From: an uncultured Aquimarina sp.
GTDB taxonomy: Bacteria > Bacteroidota > Bacteroidia > Flavobacteriales > Flavobacteriaceae
Assembly (NCBI GenBank): GCA_937958985.1
Contig: CALGLV010000019.1
Coordinates: 1-32,310, forward strand
Length of the DNA stretch: 32,310 bases
Reading direction: 5' to 3'
A program made the position numbers and the translations under genes. The notes under the pieces are model-generated. The model had not been told where the DNA came from. It saw only the letters and a program-made list of their open reading frames with translations, and did not search any database. Positions within the stretch are counted from its first letter, which is position 1; each line of letters begins with the position of its first letter. Positions 1 to 7,587 of this stretch are shown here, piece by piece.

Positions 1-46
1 CTTTTAATAGACCACTTTGTAAAAATTGATTTTTTAAATCATCCAT
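1..46 (-). CDS. Start of an unrecognised gene (partial, runs off left edge)
   Basis: An ATG at 46..44 on the minus strand opens a frame without stops to the window edge, reading MDDLKNQFLQSGLLK. It lies downstream of the two hairpins that end the pssA/HerA-like unit, so it would be the next minus-strand gene. Fifteen residues are too few to name a family. There is no Shine-Dalgarno, which is normal for this genome. Confidence 0.35.
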   Translation of the reverse strand, partial: MDDLKNQFLQSGLLK

Positions 47-77
47 AATAAAACTGTGTGTTATAAAATTAATAAAA

Positions 78-111
78 AAATTAGGCGGGGTTTTAAAACC
101 CCGCCTAATTT
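78..111 (-). terminator. Strong GC-rich hairpin, probable terminator
   Basis: Bases 78-94 and 95-111 form a perfect 34-nt palindrome with a GGCGGGG/CCCCGCC core. On the minus strand it is followed by a T-rich tract (TTTTTTTATT), so it fits a terminator for transcripts coming from the right. It sits just upstream of the partial gene at 46. An outer inverted repeat (50-59 with 118-127) flanks it. Confidence 0.65.
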
Positions 112-147
112 CTGTTTACACAGTTTTTTGGATACTACCAATAGCAA

Positions 148-191
148 AAAAAAATAGCTGTTATACTTTAGAGTATAACAGCTATTTTTTT
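148..191. terminator. Bidirectional intrinsic terminator after the HerA-like gene
   Basis: A 20-bp stem (148-167 with 172-191) with a 4-base TTAG loop has A-tracts on one side and T-tracts on the other, so it can end transcription in either direction. It lies about 95 bases past the stop of the minus-strand HerA-like ATPase. Confidence 0.8.
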
Positions 192-286
192 GTTGTTTTT
201 TTTAAATAACCTAATCGTTACTACGTTTATAGGAACCAAATAGCTATTATATAATTAGCTTATTTTGTATATTAAGTATGTGTGAT

Positions 287-1831
287 TTAACGTAACATTT
301 TATTTAACACTCCCAATGCTCCCCTTATGAAGGTTGCACTAGTTAATACTTTTACAATTGCTTTAGTTGTGGAGTTGCTAGAACTAGAACGTCTTGTGGA
401 GGTTGACCTAGAAGAAGTTTTTTTATCTAATTTTTCTCTTTCTTTTTTAGCTACTTCTTTTGCTTCGTCAGCTTGTGCTTTTTTTATTTTTTCATTAAGT
501 AATTCTAAAGCGCTTTCCCTATCTACATCTTCATTGTATTTATCCGACAATTCCGAATTATCTGTTAATTGCTTTAATTCACTTTTTGTTAATACATCCA
601 TCCTACTCATTGGAGCCCTAAGCATTGTTTGTGCTAAAGGTGAAGGTCTTCCTTTTTCATCTAATGCCGAAACTAAAGCCTCTCCTATTCCTAACGAGGT
701 TAAAACCGAAGCAGTATCATAGTAATCCGAAATTGGATAATTTTCGGCAGTTAATTTTATAGCCTTTCTATCTTTAGCTGTAAAAGCACGAAGTGCATGC
801 TGAACTTTTAATCCTAATTGGCCCAAAATTCCATCGGGAACATCTGTAGGGCTTTGTGTAACAAAGTATATCCCCACACCTTTAGAGCGTATTAATTTTA
901 CTATATTTTCTATTTGATCTAATAAAGCGCGTGACGCTTGATTAAATATCAAATGAGCTTCGTCCAAAAACAAAACTAATTCTGGTTTATCACTATCGCC
1001 TTGTTCAGGCATTGTACTATATATTTCAGCCAATAGGCTTAACATAAATGTAGAGAATAATTTTGGTTTGTCTTGAATATCGGTTAATCGAATAATATTA
1101 ATATACCCTTTACCTTCGTCGTTTTGACGCATCAAATCCTCTATTTCAAAAGAGCGTTCTCCAAAAAACAAATCACCACCCTGTTGCTCTATTTCAATGA
1201 TTTTTCTAATTATTGAACCTGTAGATGTTTTTGAAATAGAACCGTATTCTTCCTGAATTTCCTTTTTCCCATCTCCCGTTGCGTATTGCAATACTTTTTT
1301 TAGATCTGCCAAATCCAATAGCGGTAATTCATTATCGTCACAATACTTAAATATTATAGATAAAATACCTGCTTGCGTTTCCGTAACATTTAATATTCGG
1401 GCTAATAATACGGGGCCAAATTCACTTACCGTAGCTCGTAGCTTAGTACCTGCTTGATTTGATAGTGTGAGTATTTCGACAGGGAATTTACTAGCTTCAA
1501 AAGGAATTCCTATTCTTTCGTGACGTTCATCTATTTTTTTATGTCCAGGACTTGGTTGTGCAATACCACTTAAATCGCCTTTTAAATCCATTAATAACAC
1601 AGGAACACCCTTATTACTTAAATTTTCAGCTAGTACTTGTAGTGTCTTTGTTTTTCCTGTACCTGTAGCTCCTGCAATTAAGCCGTGCCTATTAAGGGTT
1701 TTTAAAGGTATTTTTATTTGTGCTTCGGCTAGGGTTTCCCCATCTAGCATTCCTGCTCCAAGAGCAATAAAATCTCCTTTAGTTTCGTAACCTTCTTTAA
1801 TATGATTAACAAAATCTTGTTTTGAACTCAT
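287..1831 (-). CDS. HerA-like ATPase, DUF853 (YjgR-type) family
   Basis: This 514-residue protein is a cytoplasmic RecA/FtsK-type ATPase of the HerA-like DUF853 family. Walker A is GATGTGKT at residues 54-61, and Walker B is LVLFLDEAH with D290/E291. Two tracts, MDLKGDLSG (about 81-89) and the region after Walker B, are typical of the family. The cellular role is not established; HerA relatives are DNA translocases, but DUF853 proteins normally have no nuclease partner beside them, and none is present here. The C-terminus (about 440-500) is a Lys/Glu-rich segment followed by a Ser/Thr/Arg low-complexity stretch. The gene starts 42 bases after the pssA stop on the same strand, so co-transcription is likely. 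Confidence 0.88.
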   Translation of the reverse strand: MSSKQDFVNHIKEGYETKGDFIALGAGMLDGETLAEAQIKIPLKTLNRHGLIAGATGTGKTKTLQVLAENLSNKGVPVLLMDLKGDLSGIAQPSPGHKKIDERHERIGIPFEASKFPVEILTLSNQAGTKLRATVSEFGPVLLARILNVTETQAGILSIIFKYCDDNELPLLDLADLKKVLQYATGDGKKEIQEEYGSISKTSTGSIIRKIIEIEQQGGDLFFGERSFEIEDLMRQNDEGKGYINIIRLTDIQDKPKLFSTFMLSLLAEIYSTMPEQGDSDKPELVLFLDEAHLIFNQASRALLDQIENIVKLIRSKGVGIYFVTQSPTDVPDGILGQLGLKVQHALRAFTAKDRKAIKLTAENYPISDYYDTASVLTSLGIGEALVSALDEKGRPSPLAQTMLRAPMSRMDVLTKSELKQLTDNSELSDKYNEDVDRESALELLNEKIKKAQADEAKEVAKKEREKLDKKTSSRSTSTRRSSSSNSTTKAIVKVLTSATFIRGALGVLNKMLR

Positions 1832-1873
1832 CCTTACTATTTTGAAAATTTAATTTAAGTAATTTATATTGAT

Positions 1874-2623
1874 TTACTTACTAGATTTAGCATTTAAACT
1901 ATTAATTATCATCGACAATAGAACGTAAAACAGTATCGTAATCAAAATACCGGCGTACTTAAATAATAACACCATTGCTAATGAAACTACTACAAGTAAG
2001 TAACGCATCCAATTTTGTTTAAAATCCCATGTTTTAAATTTCAAGGCAAAAAGTGGAATTTCTGCATTTAAAATATAACTACTAAATCCAATTAAAATCA
2101 ACAGTACATATGTATTGGTTAACCAAGAGGCGATAACACTTTGAGGTTGTAAATAATATATTAACCCTAAACTAATAATTAGTAGCGTATTGGCCGGAGT
2201 GGGTAATCCAATAAACGAAGAAGTTTGCCTAGTATCTATATTAAATTTTGCTAACCTGTATCCTGATGCAAGTGTTACTCCGAAACCTAAAAAAGAAATA
2301 TAATCTAAGGGTACTGTACTGGGGAAACTGATTGGAAAATAATCCTCTACTAAATGTGACTTTTTGAGTAGTTGAAATAAAATCATCCCAGGAACAACTC
2401 CGCTTGTTACCATATCGGCCATAGAGTCTAACTGCAAACCTAGTTCACTTTGAGCGTTAAACAGCCTGGCGAAGAAACCATCGAAGAAATCAAAAAATAT
2501 TCCTAACAATGCAAAAAAAGCAGCAAGATCAAGTCTATAAATGCTTGCAAAGTAAACAGCTATACAGCCCGAGAACATATTTAACAGAGTTATTGTGTTA
2601 GGAATATACTTTTTTACTGACAT
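1874..2623 (-). CDS. pssA: CDP-diacylglycerol--serine O-phosphatidyltransferase
   Basis: This integral membrane enzyme makes phosphatidylserine from CDP-diacylglycerol and L-serine, the precursor of phosphatidylethanolamine. The 249-residue protein carries the full CDP-alcohol phosphotransferase signature: D45, D48-G49, A52-R53, G62, D66 and D70. The remainder is a series of hydrophobic helices. The length fits the short bacterial PssA type. It is the first gene of a minus-strand pair with the HerA-like ATPase and is divergent from the PorV-like gene, with 90 bases between starts. No exact TAnnTTTG box was found in that gap. Confidence 0.9.
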   Translation of the reverse strand: MSVKKYIPNTITLLNMFSGCIAVYFASIYRLDLAAFFALLGIFFDFFDGFFARLFNAQSELGLQLDSMADMVTSGVVPGMILFQLLKKSHLVEDYFPISFPSTVPLDYISFLGFGVTLASGYRLAKFNIDTRQTSSFIGLPTPANTLLIISLGLIYYLQPQSVIASWLTNTYVLLILIGFSSYILNAEIPLFALKFKTWDFKQNWMRYLLVVVSLAMVLLFKYAGILITILFYVLLSMIINSLNAKSSK

Positions 2624-2713
2624 ATTAATTCTATTAAACGACTATTTATTTATCGTTTTACAAATAAAGTTTAATATATTATAAAAAAATAACATCTTTG
2701 TAAAAAAAAATCT

Positions 2714-3826
2714 TTGAAAAAGCTATTATTTTTAATAATACTCACTATTTCAATAGTAACTACTTATTCGCAAACGCGGAATTATTCAAATGAGTTTTTA
2801 GCTATTGGTGTAGATGCTGCTTCGTTTGGTAAATCGAACGCTGTTGTAGCCTCTACCGGCAATGTTAATTCTACTTATTGGAACCCCGCTGGGTTAACTA
2901 AATTAAAAGGTAAACAAATATCCTTAATGCATGCATCGTATTTTGCTAATATAGCTAATTACGACTTTGGTGCTTATGCCCTACCCCTTGAAAACAATAG
3001 TGCATTGGGTATTTCCGTGGTTAGATTTGGAGTAGATGACATACTAGATACTCGACAATTAATTGCCAACGATGGAACTGTAGGAATTCGTTTTGATAAC
3101 CTACCTAGATTTTCAACTGCTGATTATGCATTTACCGTTTCCTATGCGCGAACTCCATTTAATAAAAGTTTCAGTTATGGTATAAATGCTAAAATTGTAC
3201 GAAGAATTATTGGAGACTTCGCTTCTTCATGGGGTTTTGGACTTGACATAGGGCTACAAGGAAAGGTCAAAAAATATAGTTATGGTGTAATTATTAGAGA
3301 TGTTACTACTACTTTTAATTCGTGGAAAATTGATGATGATATTTTTGATAATAACATTCAGGATGATCCCAGTAATGCTATAAACAGAGAAAATAATTTT
3401 AATGCTTTAGATGCGCAAGAAGCCCCTGAAAAAACAGAAATTACCATACCAAGTATACAAGCTGGTATTGCTAGGGATTTTACCTACCGCAGAGACCTTA
3501 CTATAAATGTAGAAGCTAATATTAATGTTCGGTTTGCCGAATCTAATGATATAATAAGTACCTCTGCTTTTAGCATTTCTCCTGCATTGGGCTTTGAAAT
3601 GGGATATAGAGAATTTGTTTTTTTAAGAGGTGGAGTTGGTAATTTTCAAAATTCAATAGAATTTGATCAAAGTGAAACGCTTAGTTTTCAACCCAATTTT
3701 GGGGTAGGATTTCATTATAAAGGTGTTTCAGTTGACTATGCACTTACCGATATAGGCGACCAAAGTGCTGCTATCTTTTCCAATGTATTTTCCTTGGTGA
3801 TCGATTGGAAAGTATTCAAGAAGTAA
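2714..3826 (+). CDS. PorV/PorQ-family outer-membrane beta-barrel protein
   Basis: This 370-residue protein has a signal peptide (MKKLLFLIILTISIVTTYSQ) and then the pattern of the PorV/PorQ/FadL-like family: an early AASFGKSNAVVASTGNVNSTYWNPAGL segment (written here in part; residues about 35-60), alternating beta strands, and a C-terminal strand ending in a basic/aromatic tail. Relatives include PorV and PorQ of the type IX secretion system and a paralogue often called PorV2. I cannot say which from sequence alone, and no other T9SS gene is nearby. The chosen start is TTG, placed directly before the signal peptide; no in-frame ATG gives one. It converges on the DUF1223 gene with only 5 bases between stops. 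Confidence 0.8.
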   Translation: MKKLLFLIILTISIVTTYSQTRNYSNEFLAIGVDAASFGKSNAVVASTGNVNSTYWNPAGLTKLKGKQISLMHASYFANIANYDFGAYALPLENNSALGISVVRFGVDDILDTRQLIANDGTVGIRFDNLPRFSTADYAFTVSYARTPFNKSFSYGINAKIVRRIIGDFASSWGFGLDIGLQGKVKKYSYGVIIRDVTTTFNSWKIDDDIFDNNIQDDPSNAINRENNFNALDAQEAPEKTEITIPSIQAGIARDFTYRRDLTINVEANINVRFAESNDIISTSAFSISPALGFEMGYREFVFLRGGVGNFQNSIEFDQSETLSFQPNFGVGFHYKGVSVDYALTDIGDQSAAIFSNVFSLVIDWKVFKK

Positions 3827-3831
3827 TGTTG

Positions 3832-4536
3832 TTACTGCCAATTAGTAGCACCTGTTATCTCTAATTGACTATTTTGAATATAGGCGACAAATTCTAGTTC
3901 TTTCATATTAAAATCAACATTTTCAAATATAATTTCTGAGGTGGATGAATCTCTAATTATTTTCTTGTCTACTACAATATGAGTATCAATTAAAGTTCTA
4001 TTTCTATTTTCTCCACGTTTTACTTCTGTAATTTTTTCTTTCAGAAGCATCACTATATTTAATCTACTATTAGTATCAAATATAGATGCATACCTTAATA
4101 CCACATTATTTCCTTTTTTGGTTACACTAGTAATTGTAACGGGTATAGAAAGTGAAGTGCTGCTAAGTTTATTTAAAGAAGGTATTAATGAATTTTTATC
4201 GGAACCTACGATATGTTTTTTTCCATTTATAACCAATTGAGGGGTATAAATAGATCTGCCTCCAAACTTTCTACCGTATTCTTGCTGGTAATTAGTAAAT
4301 GACGCTTTACTAAAAGGATCCTTCCACCCTAATCTATTCCAATAGTCAACATGGTAAGCTAGTACCATTACATTTTCATAAGAATTATTTTCTGAAACCT
4401 GTTTTAAAAGCCTATCCGCATTTGGGCAACTACTGCACCCTTGAGAGGTAAACAATTCTAAAACAATATTTTTTTGTTGTGAAAAACCACTTACAAAAAA
4501 CTGAAAAACTACGAATACTAAAATACTTCTAATCAT
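3832..4536 (-). CDS. Exported DUF1223 protein with thioredoxin-like fold
   Basis: A 234-residue DUF1223 family protein. The ATG at 4536 is preferred over an in-frame start at 4572 because it puts a clean signal peptide (MIRSILVFVVFQFFVSGFSQ) at the N-terminus. The mature protein opens with a strand and ELFTSQGCSSCPNAD, a CxxC motif in a thioredoxin-like position, and has a later IYTPQLVING segment resembling the cis-proline region. A periplasmic redox role is plausible but unproven for the family. It lies downstream of trxA on the same strand, but a terminator separates them. Confidence 0.8.
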   Translation of the reverse strand: MIRSILVFVVFQFFVSGFSQQKNIVLELFTSQGCSSCPNADRLLKQVSENNSYENVMVLAYHVDYWNRLGWKDPFSKASFTNYQQEYGRKFGGRSIYTPQLVINGKKHIVGSDKNSLIPSLNKLSSTSLSIPVTITSVTKKGNNVVLRYASIFDTNSRLNIVMLLKEKITEVKRGENRNRTLIDTHIVVDKKIIRDSSTSEIIFENVDFNMKELEFVAYIQNSQLEITGATNWQ

Positions 4537-4586
4537 GTTTTTGTAGTCGTTTTGCAAAAAGAAACCTTTCAAATACGACTGTAAAC

Positions 4587-4618
4587 AAAAAAGGCTACCT
4601 TATATGGTAGCCTTTTTT
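4587..4618. terminator. Intrinsic terminator after trxA
   Basis: AAAAAAGGCTACC at 4587-4599 pairs with GGTAGCCTTTTTT at 4606-4618 across a 6-base loop. T-tracts lie on both sides, so it works for trxA on the minus strand. Confidence 0.85.
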
Positions 4619-4638
4619 ATGTTTTTTGAATTAATTTT

Positions 4639-4956
4639 TTATAATAAAGAATCAATTGCTTCAGTATAAACATTTTTAGGAGATACACCTACTTGGCGAC
4701 CTACTATTTCACCGTTTTTAAACACTAATACTGTAGGTATATTACGTACACCGTATTTAGCTGCAAATTCTTGATTTGCATCAACATCTACTTTTCCAAC
4801 GATTGCTTTCCCTTCGTACTCACCGCTGATTTCTTCAATTACAGGACCTACCATACGACAAGGACCACACCATGCTGCCCAAAAGTCTACTAATACTGGT
4901 TTGTCGCTTTTTAAAACTACTTCATCAAAAGTAGCGTCTGTGATTTCTAAAGCCAT
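4639..4956 (-). CDS. trxA: Thioredoxin
   Basis: Cytoplasmic disulfide reductase of 105 residues, the normal thioredoxin length. The active site is WCGPC with Cys30 and Cys33, preceded by VDFWAAWCGPC. Asp24 lies in LVDFWA, and the cis-proline loop NIPT is present. There is no signal peptide. It has its own promoter (TTTG and TAnnTTTG boxes at 4994-5028), so it is probably a monocistronic gene ending at the 4587-4618 terminator. Confidence 0.95.
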   Translation of the reverse strand: MALEITDATFDEVVLKSDKPVLVDFWAAWCGPCRMVGPVIEEISGEYEGKAIVGKVDVDANQEFAAKYGVRNIPTVLVFKNGEIVGRQVGVSPKNVYTEAIDSLL

Positions 4957-4993
4957 ATATTTTTAATTAAAATGGTTATTAAATTTTGTTACA

Positions 4994-5028
4994 CAAATTT
5001 AGTCAATTATTGTTCGATTACTTACAAA
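4994..5028 (-). promoter_or_regulatory. trxA promoter, Bacteroidetes type
   Basis: Read on the minus strand, a -33 TTTG (5028..5025) is followed after 23 bases by the -7 box TAAATTTG (5001..4994). The expected start of transcription is about 30 bases before the trxA ATG. A second TAAATTTG lies at 5045..5038. Confidence 0.65.
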
Positions 5029-5070
5029 TCAATAAATCAAATTTACTTATTCCCCTATTATTTTAAGTTA

Positions 5071-5544
5071 TTATTCAACTTCAAGCAAATTAATATCAAA
5101 TACTAACACGGAACCTGGGGCAATACCACGAGTACCAGAATTTCCGTAAGCCAAGCGAGAAGGAATAATTAACATACCCTTACCGCCTTCTTTAAATAAC
5201 GGAATACCCTCTGTCCAGCCAGGAATCACTCTATTTAAAGGAAAAGAAATACCACTTTCTGCACTTTCATCAAAAACCCTTCCGTCAGTAAAATAACCTT
5301 TATAAGCCACGCGTACTGTTGAACTAGCTATGGGGTTACTTCCATTGCCTTGCTCATCAATTACATAATACAAACCTGATGCTGTTTTTTGTGCCTGTAA
5401 ATTTTCAGCAGCTAAAAACGCACTAATTTCGGTGTTATTTGCTTCTGTAAAATCTACTTGTTCTGGTGTTTTAGGGTCGTCTGTACACGAAATTACTAGG
5501 GTTGCGCATACTAGTGCTATTAAAAATTTAAATCCTTTTTTCAT
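5071..5544 (-). CDS. FKBP-type peptidyl-prolyl isomerase, lipoprotein
   Basis: A 157-residue membrane-anchored prolyl isomerase. The ATG at 5544 is chosen over a TTG two codons earlier because it starts the lipoprotein signal MKKGFKFLIALVCATLVISC, with the lipidated Cys at residue 20. The C-terminal FKBP domain shows VAYKGYFTDGRVFDES, VIPGWTEGIPLFKEGGKG, IPSRLAYG and a final VFDINLLEVE strand. It resembles the lipoprotein FKBPs that are frequent in flavobacteria; GldI of the gliding machinery is one such, but nothing here identifies this as GldI. No terminator is visible after it. Confidence 0.9.
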   Translation of the reverse strand: MKKGFKFLIALVCATLVISCTDDPKTPEQVDFTEANNTEISAFLAAENLQAQKTASGLYYVIDEQGNGSNPIASSTVRVAYKGYFTDGRVFDESAESGISFPLNRVIPGWTEGIPLFKEGGKGMLIIPSRLAYGNSGTRGIAPGSVLVFDINLLEVE

Positions 5545-5602
5545 AATCAAAATTTATACATTAAAGTATTGTTATTTAAAAAAGTGGTTCTATTTAAAAT
5601 CT

Positions 5603-5610
5603 TATTTTTG
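5603..5610 (+). promoter_or_regulatory. Probable sppA promoter (-7 box)
   Basis: TATTTTTG matches TAnnTTTG exactly and lies 72 bases before the sppA ATG. No clear -33 TTTG is seen. A 7-bp inverted repeat (AGTGGTT 5583-5589, AACCACT 5628-5634) surrounds it. Confidence 0.5.
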
Positions 5611-5642
5611 AAATCTTAAAAGTTACTAACCACTACTTGCAT

Positions 5643-5650
5643 CAAATATA
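5643..5650 (-). promoter_or_regulatory. Possible promoter of the FKBP lipoprotein gene
   Basis: On the minus strand TATATTTG (5650..5643) matches the -7 consensus, about 99 bases before the FKBP ATG. A TTTG lies 26 bases further upstream, slightly longer than the usual spacing. Confidence 0.4.
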
Positions 5651-5681
5651 ACTATGCTTGTAAAAAGTTTACTAAACAAAT

Positions 5682-7415
5682 ATGAGTTTTATTAAAAATA
5701 TACTGGCATCGATTATAGGTTTTTGGATTGCTTTCGCTGTTTTTATAATTATTGGAATAGCAATAATCGCAGGTTTAACAATGGAAAAAGCGGTTAGCGT
5801 TGAACAAAATTCAATTTTAGAAATTGACATTAATGGTGAACTTAAAGATTATACTCCATTAGATAGTGGTAAATTTGAAAAGGTGCTTGGATTACGAAAT
5901 CAAGTTGGATTTAATCAAATTTTAGATGTTATTAATTTGGCAAAATTTGACAATAAAATTAAAGTTATAAGTATTAAAAAATTACCTAATAATATAGGCT
6001 GGGCTCAGGCTACAGAATTAAGGGATGCCTTAATCAGTTTCAAAAAATCCGGAAAAAGCGTTTGGGCTTATAGTGATTATTATAGTCAGAAAGACTATTA
6101 CATTGCAAGTATGGCTCATAAAATCACTTTATCGCCTGTAGGTTCCGTTGATTTAAAAGGGATTCACTCAGAAGTATTATTTTTTAAAGACTTTCAAGAA
6201 AAATATGGGGTTAAAATGGAGGTAATAAGGCATGGGAAATATAAAAGTGCCGTGGAACCTTTTTTAGCAAATACAATGAGTGATGCGAATAGAACTCAAA
6301 TTAGTGAATTGATTCATTCAATTTGGCTAAAAATTAAAACGGATATAGAAGCATCTAGAAATATAGATACCGAAAAAGTGGTTACCAACCTAAAAGGAAG
6401 ACTGCCTAAATTAGCCTTAGATACAAATTTAATTGACCAAATATTTTATGAAGATGATTATTACAATCAAATTAAAGCATCTATTAGTGATGAGGCTAAA
6501 GTAATCTCTTTTGAAAACTATGTATTTAATAGTTTTTCTGCTTTACTCCCATCTGTTGATAACAATAAAATAGCCGTTGTTTATGCACAAGGAGAAATTA
6601 TATATGGTGAAGGCGATGAAAATAGAATTGGTCAAAAATTAATGATTAAATCCATATCAAAAGCTAGTAAAGATGATGCTATAAAAGCAATTGTACTAAG
6701 AATTGACTCCCCTGGCGGAAGCGCTTTAGCTTCAGACTTAATATGGAACGCTATTGAAAAAGCAAAAAAAATAAAACCTGTGGTTGTTTCTATGGGTAAC
6801 TTAGCAGCATCAGGTGGATATTACATTGCGAGTAATGCCACTAGGATATTTGCTCAACCTAGTACAATCACAGGGTCTATTGGTGTTTTTGGAATACTCC
6901 CTAACGCTTCTAAAATTTCTAAAAAAAATGGAATTAATGCTGAAGTTGTAAGTACACATAACAATGGTGCTCACTACAGTGTAGTTAAACCTATAAATCC
7001 AAAATTCAAAAATACAATGCAAGAAGGTATTGAATTTATTTACGATACTTTTTTAGATCGAGTAGCTCAAGGTAGAAACTTAAGTGTGGAGGCTGTTGAT
7101 AAATTAGCGCAAGGCAGAGTATGGTCGGGATCGCAAGCGCTTACTAATGGTTTAGTTGATGAATTAGGTGGTTTAGAAAATGCTATTATTTACGCAGCAA
7201 CTCTTACCCAAACTAACAATTATAGTATTGAGGAATTCCCTAATTACAAGATGAATTTTAAAGACTTAATGAGCAATCCTTTACTACGTATATTACAAAA
7301 TGACAATATTAGTAGCTCCTCTAAAAAAATAGTTTCTAAACTTAATTATTTAGAGCAGCTATTTAAATTAGAAGGAATACAAGCAAGAATGCCTTTTGAA
7401 ATGGTGGTTGAATAA
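5682..7415 (+). CDS. sppA: Signal peptide peptidase SppA (protease IV), 67K type
   Basis: A 577-residue inner-membrane serine protease that degrades cleaved signal peptides. An N-terminal membrane segment (about residues 5-32) is followed by two tandem SppA domains. The general-base Lys188 lies in GKYKSAVEPF in the N-terminal half. The nucleophile Ser377 is in MGNLAASGGYY in the C-terminal half, preceded by RIDSPGGSA (340-348). This Lys/Ser split over two domains is as in the E. coli enzyme, so it should be active. It runs plus-strand ahead of typA, with 172 bases between the sppA stop and the typA ATG and no visible terminator. Confidence 0.93.
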   Translation: MSFIKNILASIIGFWIAFAVFIIIGIAIIAGLTMEKAVSVEQNSILEIDINGELKDYTPLDSGKFEKVLGLRNQVGFNQILDVINLAKFDNKIKVISIKKLPNNIGWAQATELRDALISFKKSGKSVWAYSDYYSQKDYYIASMAHKITLSPVGSVDLKGIHSEVLFFKDFQEKYGVKMEVIRHGKYKSAVEPFLANTMSDANRTQISELIHSIWLKIKTDIEASRNIDTEKVVTNLKGRLPKLALDTNLIDQIFYEDDYYNQIKASISDEAKVISFENYVFNSFSALLPSVDNNKIAVVYAQGEIIYGEGDENRIGQKLMIKSISKASKDDAIKAIVLRIDSPGGSALASDLIWNAIEKAKKIKPVVVSMGNLAASGGYYIASNATRIFAQPSTITGSIGVFGILPNASKISKKNGINAEVVSTHNNGAHYSVVKPINPKFKNTMQEGIEFIYDTFLDRVAQGRNLSVEAVDKLAQGRVWSGSQALTNGLVDELGGLENAIIYAATLTQTNNYSIEEFPNYKMNFKDLMSNPLLRILQNDNISSSSKKIVSKLNYLEQLFKLEGIQARMPFEMVVE

Positions 7416-7556
7416 AACACTTATATAGTATCATTACTACAATATTAGTTATTCTAATGCATCTATTTTTCTGAAAAAACAGGATGGTTTACGCTTGTAA
7501 AAAGTGCTAATTAAATAATGATAAAACTAAGTAATGACTTATTCACTAAATATCCG

Positions 7557-7564
7557 TACATTTG
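7557..7564 (+). promoter_or_regulatory. typA promoter (-7 box)
   Basis: TACATTTG matches TAnnTTTG and lies 24 bases before the ATG at 7588. It also shows that an in-frame ATG at 7534 lies upstream of the start of transcription, so it cannot be the normal start. Confidence 0.65.
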
Positions 7565-7587
7565 CGCCAAATTTTAGTATAAGCTTT

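Noticed and set aside
327..722. Plus-strand frame of 131 codons
   Set aside because: It is antisense to the Lys/Ser-rich tail of the HerA-like ATPase and has no promoter or homology.
5655..7505. 13-base direct repeat GCTTGTAAAAAGT at 5655-5667 and 7493-7505
   Set aside because: Both copies are upstream of genes, but a match of this length is expected by chance in AT-rich DNA of this size.
7534..7587. In-frame ATG giving typA an 18-residue N-terminal extension
   Set aside because: It lies upstream of the -7 box at 7557-7564, and the 7588 ATG gives the standard family N-terminus.
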